This document shows, in pieces, positions 17,619 through 27,559 of a DNA stretch of 64,000 nt. Location: positions 3,808,001 to 3,872,000 of the forward strand of contig NZ_LT607754.1 in the NCBI RefSeq assembly GCF_900090285.1, in the 5' to 3' direction. This DNA comes from Micromonospora inositola. Its GTDB lineage: Bacteria; Actinomycetota; Actinomycetes; Mycobacteriales; Micromonosporaceae. The notes under the pieces were generated by a model. That model had not been told where the DNA came from. It searched no databases and worked only from the letters and a program-made list of their open reading frames with translations. Position 1 is the first letter of the stretch. Every line of letters starts with the position of its first letter. A program made the translations under genes and the position numbers.

Positions 17619-18860
17619 GTGACCCACGCCCCGATGACCCCCCTGGCGGCCCTGCCCAGCCCCAGCACCGCCGTCTGGCAGCTCGGACCGGTCCCGCTCC
17701 GGGCGTACGCCCTCTGCATCATCCTCGGCATCGTGGTGGCCTGCGTGGTCACCGAACGCCGGCTGCGCCAGCGCGGCGTGGCCCCGGGCGCGGTGCTCGA
17801 CATCGCCGTCTGGGCGGTGCCGACGGGCATCATCGGTGCCCGGATCTACCACGTGATCACCTCGCCGGAGAAGTACTTCGGCGCCGACGGGCAGCCGCTC
17901 AAGGCGTTCGCGATCTGGGAGGGCGGTCTCGGCATCTGGGGCGCCGTCGCCGGTGGCGCGCTCGGTGCCTGGATCGCCGCCCGGCAGCTCGGCATCCCGT
18001 TCGCGGTGGTCGCCGACGCGCTGGCGCCGGGCCTGCCGCTGGCCCAGGCCGTGGGCCGGTTCGGCAACTGGTTCAACAACGAGCTGTACGGCGGGCGCAC
18101 GTCCCTGCCGTGGGGGCTCGAGGTGCACGTGATGGACCCGGACAATCCCGGGCACGCGCTGCGTGACGACGCCGGCAACCCGATCCTCCAGCCGGGGCTC
18201 TACCACCCGACCTTCCTCTACGAGGCGCTCTGGAACATCGGCGTCGCCGCGCTGGTCCTCGTCCTCGACCGGAAGCTGCGGCTGGGGAAGGGCCGGGCTT
18301 TCGCGCTCTACGTGATGGGCTACACGGCGGGCCGGTTCTGGATCGAGCTGATGCGTACCGACGAGGCGAACCACATCCTCGGCCTGCGGCTCAACGTCTG
18401 GACCGCGGCGCTGGTCTTCCTCGGCGCGCTGATCTACTTCCTCCGGGTCCGCGGGCCGCGGGAGTACCTCATCCCGGTCGGCACGCCGGCGACTCCGGTC
18501 CCGCCATCCGGCGGCGACGTGTCGCAGGTCGACCTCTCCGCCCGGGAGGCCGGGCCGCGGGCGGTCGCGCCGGAGGGCTACCGGGTGGTCAGCGAGGAGC
18601 AGTTCCGCGCGTACCAGGAGACCGGCGCGGTGCCGGACGAGCCGACGGAGACCACGCCCGAGGACGAGACCGAGGTCGACGGCACGGCGGTCGCGGACCC
18701 CGACGACCGCGCCGAGTCCGACGACCGCGCGGAGCCGGACGACCGGGCCGAGCCGGACGACCGGGCCGAGCCGGACGACCGGGCCGAGCCGGACGACCGG
18801 GCCGAGCCGGACGACCGGGCCGGCGCGGCCGGCGCCCGCCCCGCCGACCGGGACAGCTGA
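17619..18860 (+). CDS. lgt: Prolipoprotein diacylglyceryl transferase with acidic repeat tail
   Basis: This inner-membrane enzyme transfers diacylglyceryl from phosphatidylglycerol to the lipobox cysteine of prolipoproteins. The Lgt signature GRFGNWFNNELYGG is present, with about seven membrane helices including LCIILGIVVACVVTERRL. The first 280 residues are the normal enzyme. A hydrophilic tail of about 130 residues follows and contains seven DDRAE(P) hexapeptides. GTG 17619 is 8 nt after TAGCGT, so a leaderless start is likely; ATG 17634 (MTPLAALPSP) is the alternative. Several lipoproteins in this window (livJ, the polar amino acid binding protein, the lipoprotein at 52646) would be its substrates. 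Confidence 0.94.
   Translation: MTHAPMTPLAALPSPSTAVWQLGPVPLRAYALCIILGIVVACVVTERRLRQRGVAPGAVLDIAVWAVPTGIIGARIYHVITSPEKYFGADGQPLKAFAIWEGGLGIWGAVAGGALGAWIAARQLGIPFAVVADALAPGLPLAQAVGRFGNWFNNELYGGRTSLPWGLEVHVMDPDNPGHALRDDAGNPILQPGLYHPTFLYEALWNIGVAALVLVLDRKLRLGKGRAFALYVMGYTAGRFWIELMRTDEANHILGLRLNVWTAALVFLGALIYFLRVRGPREYLIPVGTPATPVPPSGGDVSQVDLSAREAGPRAVAPEGYRVVSEEQFRAYQETGAVPDEPTETTPEDETEVDGTAVADPDDRAESDDRAEPDDRAEPDDRAEPDDRAEPDDRAEPDDRAGAAGARPADRDS
18699..18824 (+). repeat. Seven 18-bp tandem repeats inside lgt
   Basis: The unit GACGACCGGGCCGAGCCG encodes DDRAEP. Copies 3-6 are identical and the outer ones slightly diverged. The array can gain or lose copies by slippage without breaking the frame. 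It lengthens the cytosolic or extracytosolic acidic tail of Lgt. Confidence 0.95.
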
Positions 18861-18871
18861 GCGGAACAGCG

Positions 18872-20059
18872 ATGCGTACCGCGGTGGTGGTCGGCGCCGG
18901 GCTCGGCGGGCTGGCGGTGGCCGGCGCGCTGGCCCGGTCCGGGTGGCGGGTCACCCTCCTCGAACGGGCCGACCGGGTCCGTCCGGAATCGACCGCCCTC
19001 GTGCTCTGGCCCAACGGGGTACGCGCGCTGCGCGCCCTGGGCCTCGGCGCCGGCCTGGACGCGATCGCCACGCCGCTGGCCGACGGCGGCGTCCGCCGCC
19101 CGGACGGGCACTGGCTGGTGCAGCCCCGTCCGACGCCGGCCGAGCGGATGCCGGTGGTGGTGCACCGGGAGGACCTGCACGACACGCTGATCGCGGGCCT
19201 CGGTGACCGGGTGGAGCTGCGGACCGGGGTGGCCGTCCGGACCGTTCGCACGGCCCCCGGCGAGCGTCCGGCGGTCGGCGACGGCCGGCACACCGTCGAG
19301 GCGGACCTGGTGGTCGCCGCCGACGGCACCGACAGCGAGATCCGCCGCCAGCTCGCCCCGGAGTCGGGGGTGGTCAGCTCCGGCTGCGCCGCCTGGCGGG
19401 CGGTGATCCCCTGGTACCGGGCGCCGAAGCTTCCCGCCGACCAGCCCGTGTGCGGGGAGACGCTGGGGGCCGGTTACCGCTTCGTGGCCGCCTCCCTCGG
19501 CGAGCGGGGCACCGCCGGGGGCTCCAGTCGGGGCGGCATCTACTGGGTGGCCACCGCCGCCGGCGCGCCCCGCCCCGAGCCGGCGGAGACCCAGCTCGCC
19601 CTGCTCAAGCGCTGGTACGCCGGCTGGCCCGCGCCGATCGCCGAGCTGCTCGACGCGACCGACCCGGCCGACCTGGTCCAGCAGGAGATCCGCGAGCTGC
19701 GTCCGCTGCCCCGGGCGTACGGCTTCCCGGCCGGCCCGGGCGGGGTGGTGCTGCTCGGCGACGCCGCGCACGCCATGCCGCCGCACCTCGGGCAGGGCGC
19801 CTGCCTCGCCTTCGAGGACGCGGCGACCCTCGCCTCGCTGCTGCGTGAGTCCCGGCTGCCCGACGCGGTCGCGTCGTACGACCGGCTGCGCCGGCCCCGC
19901 GCGGCGACCATGGTCCGGCAGACCCGCCGGATGTCGGCGGTGCTGCAGACCCGGGGTCGGCTGGCGCTGCGCGCCCGCGACGCCGCCCTCGGCACGATCA
20001 GCCCGCGGCTGCGCAACACCGCCGCCACCGCCGCCGCCCAGTGGCACCCCCCAGCCTGA
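18872..20059 (+). CDS. FAD-dependent monooxygenase
   Basis: The 395-residue flavoprotein of the aromatic hydroxylase (UbiH/PHBH) fold starts MRTAVVVGAGLGGLAVAGALARSG, the dinucleotide fingerprint. The middle motif VVAADGTDSEIRR and the FAD-ribityl motif LLGDAAHAMPPHLGQGACLAFEDA near residue 290 are intact. It should hydroxylate an organic substrate with NAD(P)H and oxygen; the substrate cannot be inferred. The start is 11 nt after lgt with a weak ribosome site, so it may be read through from lgt. Confidence 0.9.
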   Translation: MRTAVVVGAGLGGLAVAGALARSGWRVTLLERADRVRPESTALVLWPNGVRALRALGLGAGLDAIATPLADGGVRRPDGHWLVQPRPTPAERMPVVVHREDLHDTLIAGLGDRVELRTGVAVRTVRTAPGERPAVGDGRHTVEADLVVAADGTDSEIRRQLAPESGVVSSGCAAWRAVIPWYRAPKLPADQPVCGETLGAGYRFVAASLGERGTAGGSSRGGIYWVATAAGAPRPEPAETQLALLKRWYAGWPAPIAELLDATDPADLVQQEIRELRPLPRAYGFPAGPGGVVLLGDAAHAMPPHLGQGACLAFEDAATLASLLRESRLPDAVASYDRLRRPRAATMVRQTRRMSAVLQTRGRLALRARDAALGTISPRLRNTAATAAAQWHPPA

Positions 20060-20095
20060 GGCCGGCGGCTCCCGCCAGGAACGGTGGGCGCTCGG

Positions 20096-20941
20096 TCAGC
20101 CGATGAGGGCCGCCGGTTCGGCGATGCAGGCGGTGCCGACCCGGCGGAAGCCGACCTTCAGGTAGACCCGTGCGATCTCCTCGCTGCCCGCGGAGAGGAA
20201 GATCAGGTCGGTGCCGGCAGCGCGCAGCTCACGGGCCAGGGCGGCGGTGACCGCGGCGCCGAGGCCGCGGCGGCGGGCGACCGGCAGGGTGGCCACCCCG
20301 GCGATCTCCGCGACGTCGCCGACCCGCATCGCCATCCCGCTGGCCAGCGCCCCCTGCTCGGCGGCCTCCGCGAGCACCGAGATCCGCCGGCCGTCCGCGA
20401 CCCGGACGGCCTCCTCGTCGAGCGCGGCCACGTCCAGGCTGGCCACCGCCGCGTCCCGTTCCGCCGGTCCGGCCTCCCCCCGCGCGGTGCCGCCGTTGGA
20501 GAAGCCGACCGCCGCGACGGCCCGCCGGATCGCCACATCCGCGGCGAACCCGGGGGAGGCCGGGTCGAGGACCCGCACCGATACGTCGCCGAGCGTCGCC
20601 GGGTCCGGCGGGTCGGCCGGGTCGAGCACCATCAGCGGCGCCTCCAGCACGGTCAGCCCCGCCGAGCGGGCGACGGCGAGCAGGTCGGGGGTTACCTCGT
20701 GCACCCATTCGAACGCCTCGGGCAGTCCGAGCCCCCGCTGGCGGGCCCGGACGGCGGTGACGTCGGCCAGCGACGGCGGCTCCGTGGCGTCGAGCCGGGG
20801 GCGGGCGTAGAACGGCCAGCCGGCGCCGTCCCGGACGAAGAGCACCAGCGCGCCGTACTCTTCGGTGCGGGCGCCGTCGCGGGGCACCGCGTCGTAGAAA
20901 CGCTCCAACCGGTCGAACAGCTCAGCGCGTACGACATCCAC
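20096..20941 (-). CDS. GNAT family N-acetyltransferase
   Basis: In this 281-residue protein the C-terminal half holds the acetyl-CoA fold: EIAGVATLPVARRRGLGAAVTAAL gives the R/Q-x-x-G-x-G/A pyrophosphate loop (RRRGLGA), and FLSAGSEEIARVYLKVGFRRVG the terminal beta strands. The first 110 residues are less typical, perhaps a second degenerate GNAT domain. GTG 20941 is the only reasonable start. TAGTCT lies only 3 nt before it, too close for a standard -10. It diverges from gltB across 145 nt. The substrate is unknown. Confidence 0.85.
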   Translation of the reverse strand: MDVVRAELFDRLERFYDAVPRDGARTEEYGALVLFVRDGAGWPFYARPRLDATEPPSLADVTAVRARQRGLGLPEAFEWVHEVTPDLLAVARSAGLTVLEAPLMVLDPADPPDPATLGDVSVRVLDPASPGFAADVAIRRAVAAVGFSNGGTARGEAGPAERDAAVASLDVAALDEEAVRVADGRRISVLAEAAEQGALASGMAMRVGDVAEIAGVATLPVARRRGLGAAVTAALARELRAAGTDLIFLSAGSEEIARVYLKVGFRRVGTACIAEPAALIG

Positions 20942-21086
20942 CGCGCGAGACTACACGTCCCAGATTCTGGAAGTGTGATCAATCCGAACTGGCCTTGCGC
21001 CGCACGCCCTAACGTAGACTCAATAAACCCACAAGGGCCGACGTCGTCCCGACCATGATCCATGCTGAGTGACGACAGGAGGCCCG

Positions 21087-24000
21087 GTGGCCTTTCCGTA
21101 CCCTCACAGCCCGCAGTCGGCCCCACCCGCGACGGGCCTCTACGACCCCGCGCAGGAGCACGACGCGTGCGGCGTGGCCTTCGTGGCCGACCTGCAGGGA
21201 CGCCGGTCGCACGAGGTCGTCGCCAACGGTCTCGGCGCGCTCTGCCGGCTGGACCACCGGGGCGCCCGGGGCGCGGAGCACAACACCGGTGACGGCGCCG
21301 GCATCATGATCCAGGTGCCGGACGCGTTCCTGCGCTCGGTGGTCGACTTCCCGCTGCCGCCCGCCGGCCGGTACGCGACCGGCCTGGTCTTCCTCCCCGA
21401 CGACGACGCCGGCGAGGCCCTCGCGCGTCGGGTGGTGGAGAAGTACGCCCTGGTCGAGGGGGCCGACGTGCTCGGCTGGCGGGACGTGCCCACCAACCCG
21501 AGCGGCCTGGGCGAGACGGCGCTCGCGGCGATGCCCCGGGTCCGGCAGCTCTTTCTCGCCGCGCACCGGCTGACCGACTCGCCGGCCGGTCCGGCCGGCT
21601 CCCCGCTGACCGGACTGGACCTGGACCGGGTGGCGTTCTGCGTGCGCAAGCAGGCCGAGCGGGAGACCGCCGAGCGGGGCGTGCCGGCGTACTTCCCGTC
21701 GCTGTCCGGGCGGACCATGGTCTGGAAGGGCATGCTCACTCCGGACCAGCTCCCCGCCTACTACCCGGAGCTGACCGACCAGCGGGTCGAGAGCGCGATC
21801 GCCCTGGTGCACTCGCGTTTCTCCACCAACACCTTCCCGTCCTGGCCGCTGGCCCACCCGTACCGGTTCATCGCGCACAACGGCGAGATCAACACCATCC
21901 GCGGCAACCGGAACTGGATGCAGGCCCGCGAGGCGCTGCTGCGCAGCCCGCAGCTTCCCGGCAACATCCGCCGGGTCTTCCCGGTCTGCACCCCGGGCGC
22001 CTCCGACTCCGCCAACTTCGACGAGGTCCTGGAGCTGCTGCACCTGGCCGGGCGGAGCCTGCCGCACGCGGTGCTGATGATGATCCCCGAGGCCTGGGAG
22101 AACGACCCGGACATGCGCGCCGACAAGCGCGCCTTCTACCGGTTCCACGCCAGCCTGATGGAGCCCTGGGACGGGCCGGCCTCGGTGGCCTTCACGGACG
22201 GCGAGATCGTCGGCGCGGTGCTGGACCGCAACGGGCTGCGCCCCGGCCGCTGGTGGCGCACCTCCGACGGGCTGGTGGTGCTGGGCAGCGAGGCGGGCGT
22301 GCTCGACCTCGACCCGGCCCGGGTGGTCGCCAAGGGGCGGCTCCAGCCCGGGAAGATGTTCCTGGTCGACACGGTCAACCACCGGATCGTCTCCGACGAC
22401 GAGATCAAGGCCGAGCTGGCCGCCGCCCAGCCGTACGACGAGTGGCTGCACGCCGGCCTGATCGACCTGGGCGACCTGCCGCCGCGCGAGCACATCGTCT
22501 ACACCCACGACTCGGTGCGCCGCCGCCAGCAGACCTTCGGCTACACCGAGGAGGAGCTGAAGATCCTGCTCGCGCCGATGGCGCGGGCCGGTGCGGAGCC
22601 GATCGGCTCGATGGGCACGGACACCCCGATCGCCCCGCTGTCGACCCGGCCGCGGCTGCTCTACGACTACTTCCACCAGCTCTTCGCCCAGGTCACCAAC
22701 CCGCCGCTGGACGCCATCCGGGAGGAACTGGTGACCAGTCTGGCGTCGACCATCGGGCCGGAGGGCAACCTGCTGGACCCGGGTCCGGCGAGCTGCCGGC
22801 AGATCGTGCTGCCGTACCCGGTGATCGACAACGACGAGCTGGCCAAGATCCTCTCGATCGACGAGGACGGCGACCTGCCCGGCTTCAAGGCGGTCCGGGT
22901 CTCCGGGCTCTACCGGGTCCGCGACGGCGGCGCCGGGATCAAGGCCCGGCTGACCGAGATCTGCCGGCACGTCTCCGAGGCGATCGAGGACGGGGTGCGG
23001 ATCCTGGTCCTGTCGGACCGGGACTCCAACGCCGACCTGGCGCCGATCCCGACGCTGCTGCTCACCGCGGCGGTGCACCAGCACCTGGTCCGCGAGCAGA
23101 CGCGTACCCAGGTGGCGCTGATCGTGGAGTCCGGCGACTGCCGGGAGGTGCACCACGCGGCGGTGCTGATCGGGTACGGCGCGGCGGCGGTCAACCCGTA
23201 CTTGGCCTTCGAGTCGGTCGAAGACATGATCTCCACCGGCGCGGTGGTCGGAATGGAGCCGGCCAAGGCCGTACGGAACTACGTCAAGGCGCTCGGCAAG
23301 GGCGTCCTGAAGATCATGTCGAAGATGGGCATCTCGACGGTCTCGTCGTACTGCGGCGCGCAGGTCTTCGAGGCGGTCGGCCTGGACACCCGCCTGGTCG
23401 ACCGCTACTTCCGGGGCACCCCCAGCAAGATCAGTGGCATCGGGCTGAACGAGATCCACGCCGAGGTCGCCGCCCGGCACGCCCTGGCCTGGCCCGCCCC
23501 CGGCGCGGCGGCCTCCGACCGGCTGGAGGTCGGCGGCGAGTACCAGTGGCGCCGCGAGGGCGAGCTGCACCTGTTCAACCCGGAGACGGTCTTCCTGCTC
23601 CAGCACGCCACCCGCAGCCGCCAATACGACGTCTTCCGGCAATACACCGCCAAGGTCGACGAGCTGGCCGCGCAGGCCGGCTCGCTGCGCGGGCTGTTCA
23701 CCCTGCGTACCGGGGTGCGCCCGCCGGTGCCGCTGGACGAGGTGCAGCCGGCCAGCGAGATCGTCAAGCGGTTCGCCACCGGCGCCATGTCGTACGGGTC
23801 GATCTCGGCCGAGGCGCACGAGACCCTGGCCATCGCGATGAACCGCCTCGGCGGCAAGTCCAACACCGGCGAGGGCGGCGAGGACGTCGAGCGGCTGCAC
23901 GACCCGGCCCGCCGTTCCGCGGTCAAGCAGATCGCCAGTGGCCGGTTCGGGGTCACCAGCGAATACCTGGTCAACGCCGACGACCTCCAGATCAAGATGG

Positions 24001-25787
24001 CCCAGGGCGCGAAGCCCGGCGAGGGCGGCCAGCTCCCGGGCAACAAGGTCTGGCCGTGGATCGCCCGGACCCGGCACGCCACCCCGGGCGTCGGCCTGAT
24101 CTCCCCGCCGCCGCACCACGACATCTATTCCATCGAGGACCTCGCCCAGCTCGTGCACGACCTGAAATGCGTGAACCCGGCCGCCCGGGTGCACGTGAAG
24201 CTGGTCAGCGAGGTCGGCGTGGGCACCGTCGCGGCGGGTGTGGCCAAGCTCAAGGCCGACGTCATCCTGATCTCGGGCCACGACGGCGGCACCGGGGCGT
24301 CGCCGCTCAACTCGCTCAAGCACGCCGGCACCCCGTGGGAGCTGGGCCTGGCCGAGGCGCAGCAGACGCTGCTGCTCAACAAGCTGCGCGACCGGGTCAC
24401 CGTGCAGGTCGACGGCCAGCTCAAGACCGGCCGGGACGTGCTCATCGCGGCGCTGCTGGGCGCGGAGGAGTTCGGCTTCGCCACCGCCCCGCTGATCGTC
24501 GAGGGCTGCGTGATGATGCGGGTCTGCCACCTGGACACCTGCCCCGTCGGCATCGCCACCCAGAACCCCGTGCTGCGCGAGCGGTTCACCGGCCGGCCGG
24601 AGTTCGTGGAGAACTTCTTCCTCTTTCTCGCCGAGGAGGTCCGCGGCTACCTCGCCGAGCTGGGCTTCCGGTCGATCGAGGAGGCGATCGGTCAGACCGA
24701 ACTGCTCGACGTCACCCCGGCGATCGACCACTGGAAAGGGCACGGGCTGGACCTCGCGCCCGTACTCCAGCTGCCGGAGCTGCCGGCGGACGCCGCGCGG
24801 CGCGGCATCCGGGCCCAGGACCACGGCCTGGAGCTGGCCCTGGACAACGAGCTGATCGCGCTCGCCGAGCCGGCGTTGCGCGACGGCACGCCGGTCCGGG
24901 TCGAGGTGGCCGTCCGCAACGAGCACCGCAGCGTCGGCGCGATGCTCGGCGGCGAGGTGACCCGCCGCTTCGGCGGCGCCGGCCTGCCGGAGGACACGAT
25001 CGAGTTCCTGCTGCACGGCACTGCCGGGCAGTCGTTCGGCGCGTTCCTGCCGCGCGGGGTGACCCTGCGGCTGCACGGCGACGCCAACGACTACGTCGGC
25101 AAGGGCCTCTCCGGCGGCCGGCTCATCGTCCGCCCGGACCCCGCGGCGCCGTTCGTCGACGGCGAGGCCGGGCCGGGGGAGCGGGCCGAGGACCAGATCA
25201 TCGCCGGCAACACCATCCTGTACGGCGCGACCGGCGGCGAGGTCTTCCTGCGCGGCCGGGTCGGCGAGCGCTTCGCGGTGCGCAACTCCGGCGCGGTGGC
25301 CGTCGTCGAGGGCGTCGGCGACCACGGCTGCGAGTACATGACCGGCGGCACGGTGGTGGTGCTCGGCGAGACCGGGCGCAACTTCGCCGCGGGCATGTCC
25401 GGCGGCACCGCGTTCGTCTGGCGGCTCGACCGGGCGCGGGTCAACGCCGAGCTGGTCGACCTGGCGCCGCTGCGTCCCGAGGAGCGGGACCGGCTGCACG
25501 AGCTGGTGCAGCGACACTTCGCCGAGACCGACTCGGCGGTCGCCGGGGAGCTGTTGAAGCGCTGGCCGGAGGCGGTGGAGGAGTTCACCGCCGTGGTGCC
25601 CCGGGACTACCGCCGGGTGCTGGAGATCATGCGGGCCGCCGAAGCCGCCGGCCGTGACGTCGACGACGCGGTGATGAGCGCATTGGCGGCGCACGCCGCC
25701 CCGACACCGCAGTCGGCGCCTTCCGCTTCGTCCATGCCGGTGCCGCCCGCCCCGCGGGCGGTCGCCCAGGAGGTGGCTCGTGCCTGA
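21087..25787 (+). CDS. gltB: Glutamate synthase [NADPH] large (alpha) subunit
   Basis: The 1566-residue enzyme transfers the amide of glutamine to 2-oxoglutarate. The class II amidotransferase nucleophile is Cys28 in [15 protein letters not shown], so a 27-residue propeptide must be cleaved. The synthase domain has [20 protein letters not shown] and [12 protein letters not shown] (FMN and substrate), and the 3Fe-4S cysteines are in [15 protein letters not shown]. The C-terminal GXGXG helix domain contains [25 protein letters not shown] 21087 is set by AGGAGG; an in-frame GTG at 21069 lacks one. It overlaps gltD by 8 nt. It works with gltD and a glutamine synthetase elsewhere. Confidence 0.98.
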   Translation: MAFPYPHSPQSAPPATGLYDPAQEHDACGVAFVADLQGRRSHEVVANGLGALCRLDHRGARGAEHNTGDGAGIMIQVPDAFLRSVVDFPLPPAGRYATGLVFLPDDDAGEALARRVVEKYALVEGADVLGWRDVPTNPSGLGETALAAMPRVRQLFLAAHRLTDSPAGPAGSPLTGLDLDRVAFCVRKQAERETAERGVPAYFPSLSGRTMVWKGMLTPDQLPAYYPELTDQRVESAIALVHSRFSTNTFPSWPLAHPYRFIAHNGEINTIRGNRNWMQAREALLRSPQLPGNIRRVFPVCTPGASDSANFDEVLELLHLAGRSLPHAVLMMIPEAWENDPDMRADKRAFYRFHASLMEPWDGPASVAFTDGEIVGAVLDRNGLRPGRWWRTSDGLVVLGSEAGVLDLDPARVVAKGRLQPGKMFLVDTVNHRIVSDDEIKAELAAAQPYDEWLHAGLIDLGDLPPREHIVYTHDSVRRRQQTFGYTEEELKILLAPMARAGAEPIGSMGTDTPIAPLSTRPRLLYDYFHQLFAQVTNPPLDAIREELVTSLASTIGPEGNLLDPGPASCRQIVLPYPVIDNDELAKILSIDEDGDLPGFKAVRVSGLYRVRDGGAGIKARLTEICRHVSEAIEDGVRILVLSDRDSNADLAPIPTLLLTAAVHQHLVREQTRTQVALIVESGDCREVHHAAVLIGYGAAAVNPYLAFESVEDMISTGAVVGMEPAKAVRNYVKALGKGVLKIMSKMGISTVSSYCGAQVFEAVGLDTRLVDRYFRGTPSKISGIGLNEIHAEVAARHALAWPAPGAAASDRLEVGGEYQWRREGELHLFNPETVFLLQHATRSRQYDVFRQYTAKVDELAAQAGSLRGLFTLRTGVRPPVPLDEVQPASEIVKRFATGAMSYGSISAEAHETLAIAMNRLGGKSNTGEGGEDVERLHDPARRSAVKQIASGRFGVTSEYLVNADDLQIKMAQGAKPGEGGQLPGNKVWPWIARTRHATPGVGLISPPPHHDIYSIEDLAQLVHDLKCVNPAARVHVKLVSEVGVGTVAAGVAKLKADVILISGHDGGTGASPLNSLKHAGTPWELGLAEAQQTLLLNKLRDRVTVQVDGQLKTGRDVLIAALLGAEEFGFATAPLIVEGCVMMRVCHLDTCPVGIATQNPVLRERFTGRPEFVENFFLFLAEEVRGYLAELGFRSIEEAIGQTELLDVTPAIDHWKGHGLDLAPVLQLPELPADAARRGIRAQDHGLELALDNELIALAEPALRDGTPVRVEVAVRNEHRSVGAMLGGEVTRRFGGAGLPEDTIEFLLHGTAGQSFGAFLPRGVTLRLHGDANDYVGKGLSGGRLIVRPDPAAPFVDGEAGPGERAEDQIIAGNTILYGATGGEVFLRGRVGERFAVRNSGAVAVVEGVGDHGCEYMTGGTVVVLGETGRNFAAGMSGGTAFVWRLDRARVNAELVDLAPLRPEERDRLHELVQRHFAETDSAVAGELLKRWPEAVEEFTAVVPRDYRRVLEIMRAAEAAGRDVDDAVMSALAAHAAPTPQSAPSASSMPVPPAPRAVAQEVARA

Positions 25788-27321
25788 CCCGAACGGTTTC
25801 CTGCGCTACAACCGGCGGCTGCCGGCACGCCGCCCGGTGCCGGTGCGGATCACCGACTGGCGGGAGGTGTACCCGCCGGCGGGCGAGGAGCTGATCCGCG
25901 AGCAGGCCACCCGGTGCATGGACTGCGGCATCCCGTTCTGCCAAAGCGACACTGCGGGGTGCCCTCTTGGGAATCGAATCCCGGACTGGAACGACCTGGT
26001 CCGGACCGGCAACTGGGACGCCGCGGTGGAGTCGCTGCACGCCACCAACAACTTCCCGGAGTTCACCGGCCGGCTCTGCCCGGCGCCCTGCGAGGCCGCC
26101 TGCGTGCTCGGCATCGGCGGTGGGGAACCGGTCACCATCAAGCAGGTCGAGATGGAGATCGCCGACGCGGCGGTGGCCCGCGGCGGGCTGCGGCCCCGCC
26201 CGGTGCCGGCCCCGACCGGCCGGTCGGTCGCCGTGGTGGGCTCCGGGCCCGCCGGGCTCGCCGCGGCGCAGCAGCTCGCTCGCGCCGGTCACGCGGTCAC
26301 GGTGTACGAGCGGGACGACGCCCTCGGCGGCCTGCTCCGGTACGGCATCCCTGACTTCAAGCTGGAGAAGCAGCACATCGACAAGCGGCTGGCCCAGCTT
26401 GCCGCCGAGGGCGTGCGGTTCCGCACCGGGGTGGACGTCGGCGTCGACGTCACCGCCGAGCAGTTGCACGCCGAGCACGACGCGGTGCTGCTGGCCTGCG
26501 GCGCCCTGCAGGGCCGGGACACCCCGGAGACGCCGGGCCGGCGGCTGCGCGGGGTGCACCAGGCGATGGCGCACCTGGTCGCCGCCAATCGCGTGGTCGC
26601 CGCGGCGGCCGCCGGCCGGCACGCCGCGGCCGGCGAGGGACGCCCCGCCCTGGCGGTGCTCTCCGACGGCACGCCGATCGACGCGGCCGGCAAGCACGTG
26701 GTGATCATCGGCGGAGGCGACACCGCCGCCGACTGCCTCGGCGTGGCCCACCGGCAGGGCGCGGCCGGCGTCCACCAGCTCGACCTCTACCCGGAGCCGC
26801 CGACCAGCCGGGACGCCGCCCGGGACCCGTGGCCCACCTGGCCGTGGGTGCTGCGCAGCTACCCGGCGCACGAGGAGGGCGGCGAGCGGGTCTTCGCCGT
26901 CGCCGTGCAGGAGTTCGTCGACGACGGCACCGGCCAGGTCAAGGGCGTCCGGATCGCCGAGGTGACCGTGGAGAAGCACGACGGCCGGCGGATCGTCACC
27001 GCGCTGCCCGGCTCCGAGCGGGAGCTGCCGGCCGACCTGGTGCTGCTGGCGATCGGCTTCGAGGGCACCGAGGAGCAGCCGCTGCTGGCCCAGTTCGGGG
27101 TGGCCCGCAACGCCCGCGGCGCGGTCGACGCCCGGCCGGACTGGCAGACCGACGCCGACGGGGTCTTCGTCGCCGGCGACATGCACCGGGGCGCCTCGCT
27201 GATCGTCTGGGCCATCGCCGAGGGGCGGGCCGCCGCCGCCGCGATCCACTCCTACCTGGGCGGGGTCGGCACCCTGCCCGCCCCGGTGGACCCGGCCGCG
27301 CAGCCGCTCGCCGCCCGCTGA
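25780..27321 (+). CDS. gltD: Glutamate synthase small (beta) subunit
   Basis: The 513-residue flavoprotein passes NADPH electrons to GltB. N-terminal cysteines for two 4Fe-4S clusters appear in [24 protein letters not shown] and [16 protein letters not shown]. The FAD fingerprint is [22 protein letters not shown] and the NADPH fingerprint [18 protein letters not shown] 25780, with AGGAGG 4 nt before it, overlaps the end of gltB. A 17-bp terminator hairpin follows the stop by 20 nt, closing the operon. Confidence 0.97.
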   Translation: MPDPNGFLRYNRRLPARRPVPVRITDWREVYPPAGEELIREQATRCMDCGIPFCQSDTAGCPLGNRIPDWNDLVRTGNWDAAVESLHATNNFPEFTGRLCPAPCEAACVLGIGGGEPVTIKQVEMEIADAAVARGGLRPRPVPAPTGRSVAVVGSGPAGLAAAQQLARAGHAVTVYERDDALGGLLRYGIPDFKLEKQHIDKRLAQLAAEGVRFRTGVDVGVDVTAEQLHAEHDAVLLACGALQGRDTPETPGRRLRGVHQAMAHLVAANRVVAAAAAGRHAAAGEGRPALAVLSDGTPIDAAGKHVVIIGGGDTAADCLGVAHRQGAAGVHQLDLYPEPPTSRDAARDPWPTWPWVLRSYPAHEEGGERVFAVAVQEFVDDGTGQVKGVRIAEVTVEKHDGRRIVTALPGSERELPADLVLLAIGFEGTEEQPLLAQFGVARNARGAVDARPDWQTDADGVFVAGDMHRGASLIVWAIAEGRAAAAAIHSYLGGVGTLPAPVDPAAQPLAAR

Positions 27322-27341
27322 CCCGGGGCCACAACGCGACA

Positions 27342-27386
27342 CGAACACCCCGGTCCGGACGTACCCGTCCCGGACCGGGGTGTTCG
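27342..27386 (+). terminator. Strong terminator hairpin after gltD
   Basis: The left arm CGAACACCCCGGTCCGG and the right arm CCGGACCGGGGTGTTCG pair over 17 bp around an 11-nt loop. There is no U tract, as is common for actinobacterial terminators. It lies 20 nt after the gltD stop. Confidence 0.85.
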
Positions 27387-27505
27387 GCGTCGGCGTCCGG
27401 TTCGTGCCGGGGGCTGCCCTGCTGATGCGGGCTGCCGCCGGCGACCCGGTGAACCTGCTCACGAATGCGGCGGATCGGTTTGACCGCGGGCCAGACTTGG
27501 CGGCT

Positions 27506-27527
27506 GCCGCACCCGAAATGGTGCGGC
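27506..27527 (+). promoter_or_regulatory. 8-bp hairpin upstream of MFS gene
   Basis: GCCGCACC and GGTGCGGC pair around CGAAAT, 32 nt before the MFS start and 21 nt after a TTTGAC hexamer (27479-27484). It could be an operator or a leader hairpin. Which regulator would use it is unknown. Confidence 0.4.
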
Positions 27528-27559
27528 TTTGTCATGTCGTCGCCAACGGGGAGGTCGTC

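Noticed and set aside
18699..18824. Tandem 18-bp repeats as a possible CRISPR array
   Set aside because: Units are contiguous without spacers and encode in-frame DDRAEP in Lgt.
21009..25694. 1561-codon open frame antisense to gltB
   Set aside because: It is a mirror of gltB caused by GC-rich third positions; its protein is low-complexity His/Gly/Val/Arg/Asp-rich with no domain, while gltB is unmistakable.
25960..25985. tRNA T-arm-like string (GGGAATCGAATCCC) in gltD
   Set aside because: It lies within the cysteine-rich coding region of gltD, and no acceptor or anticodon arm can be formed around it.
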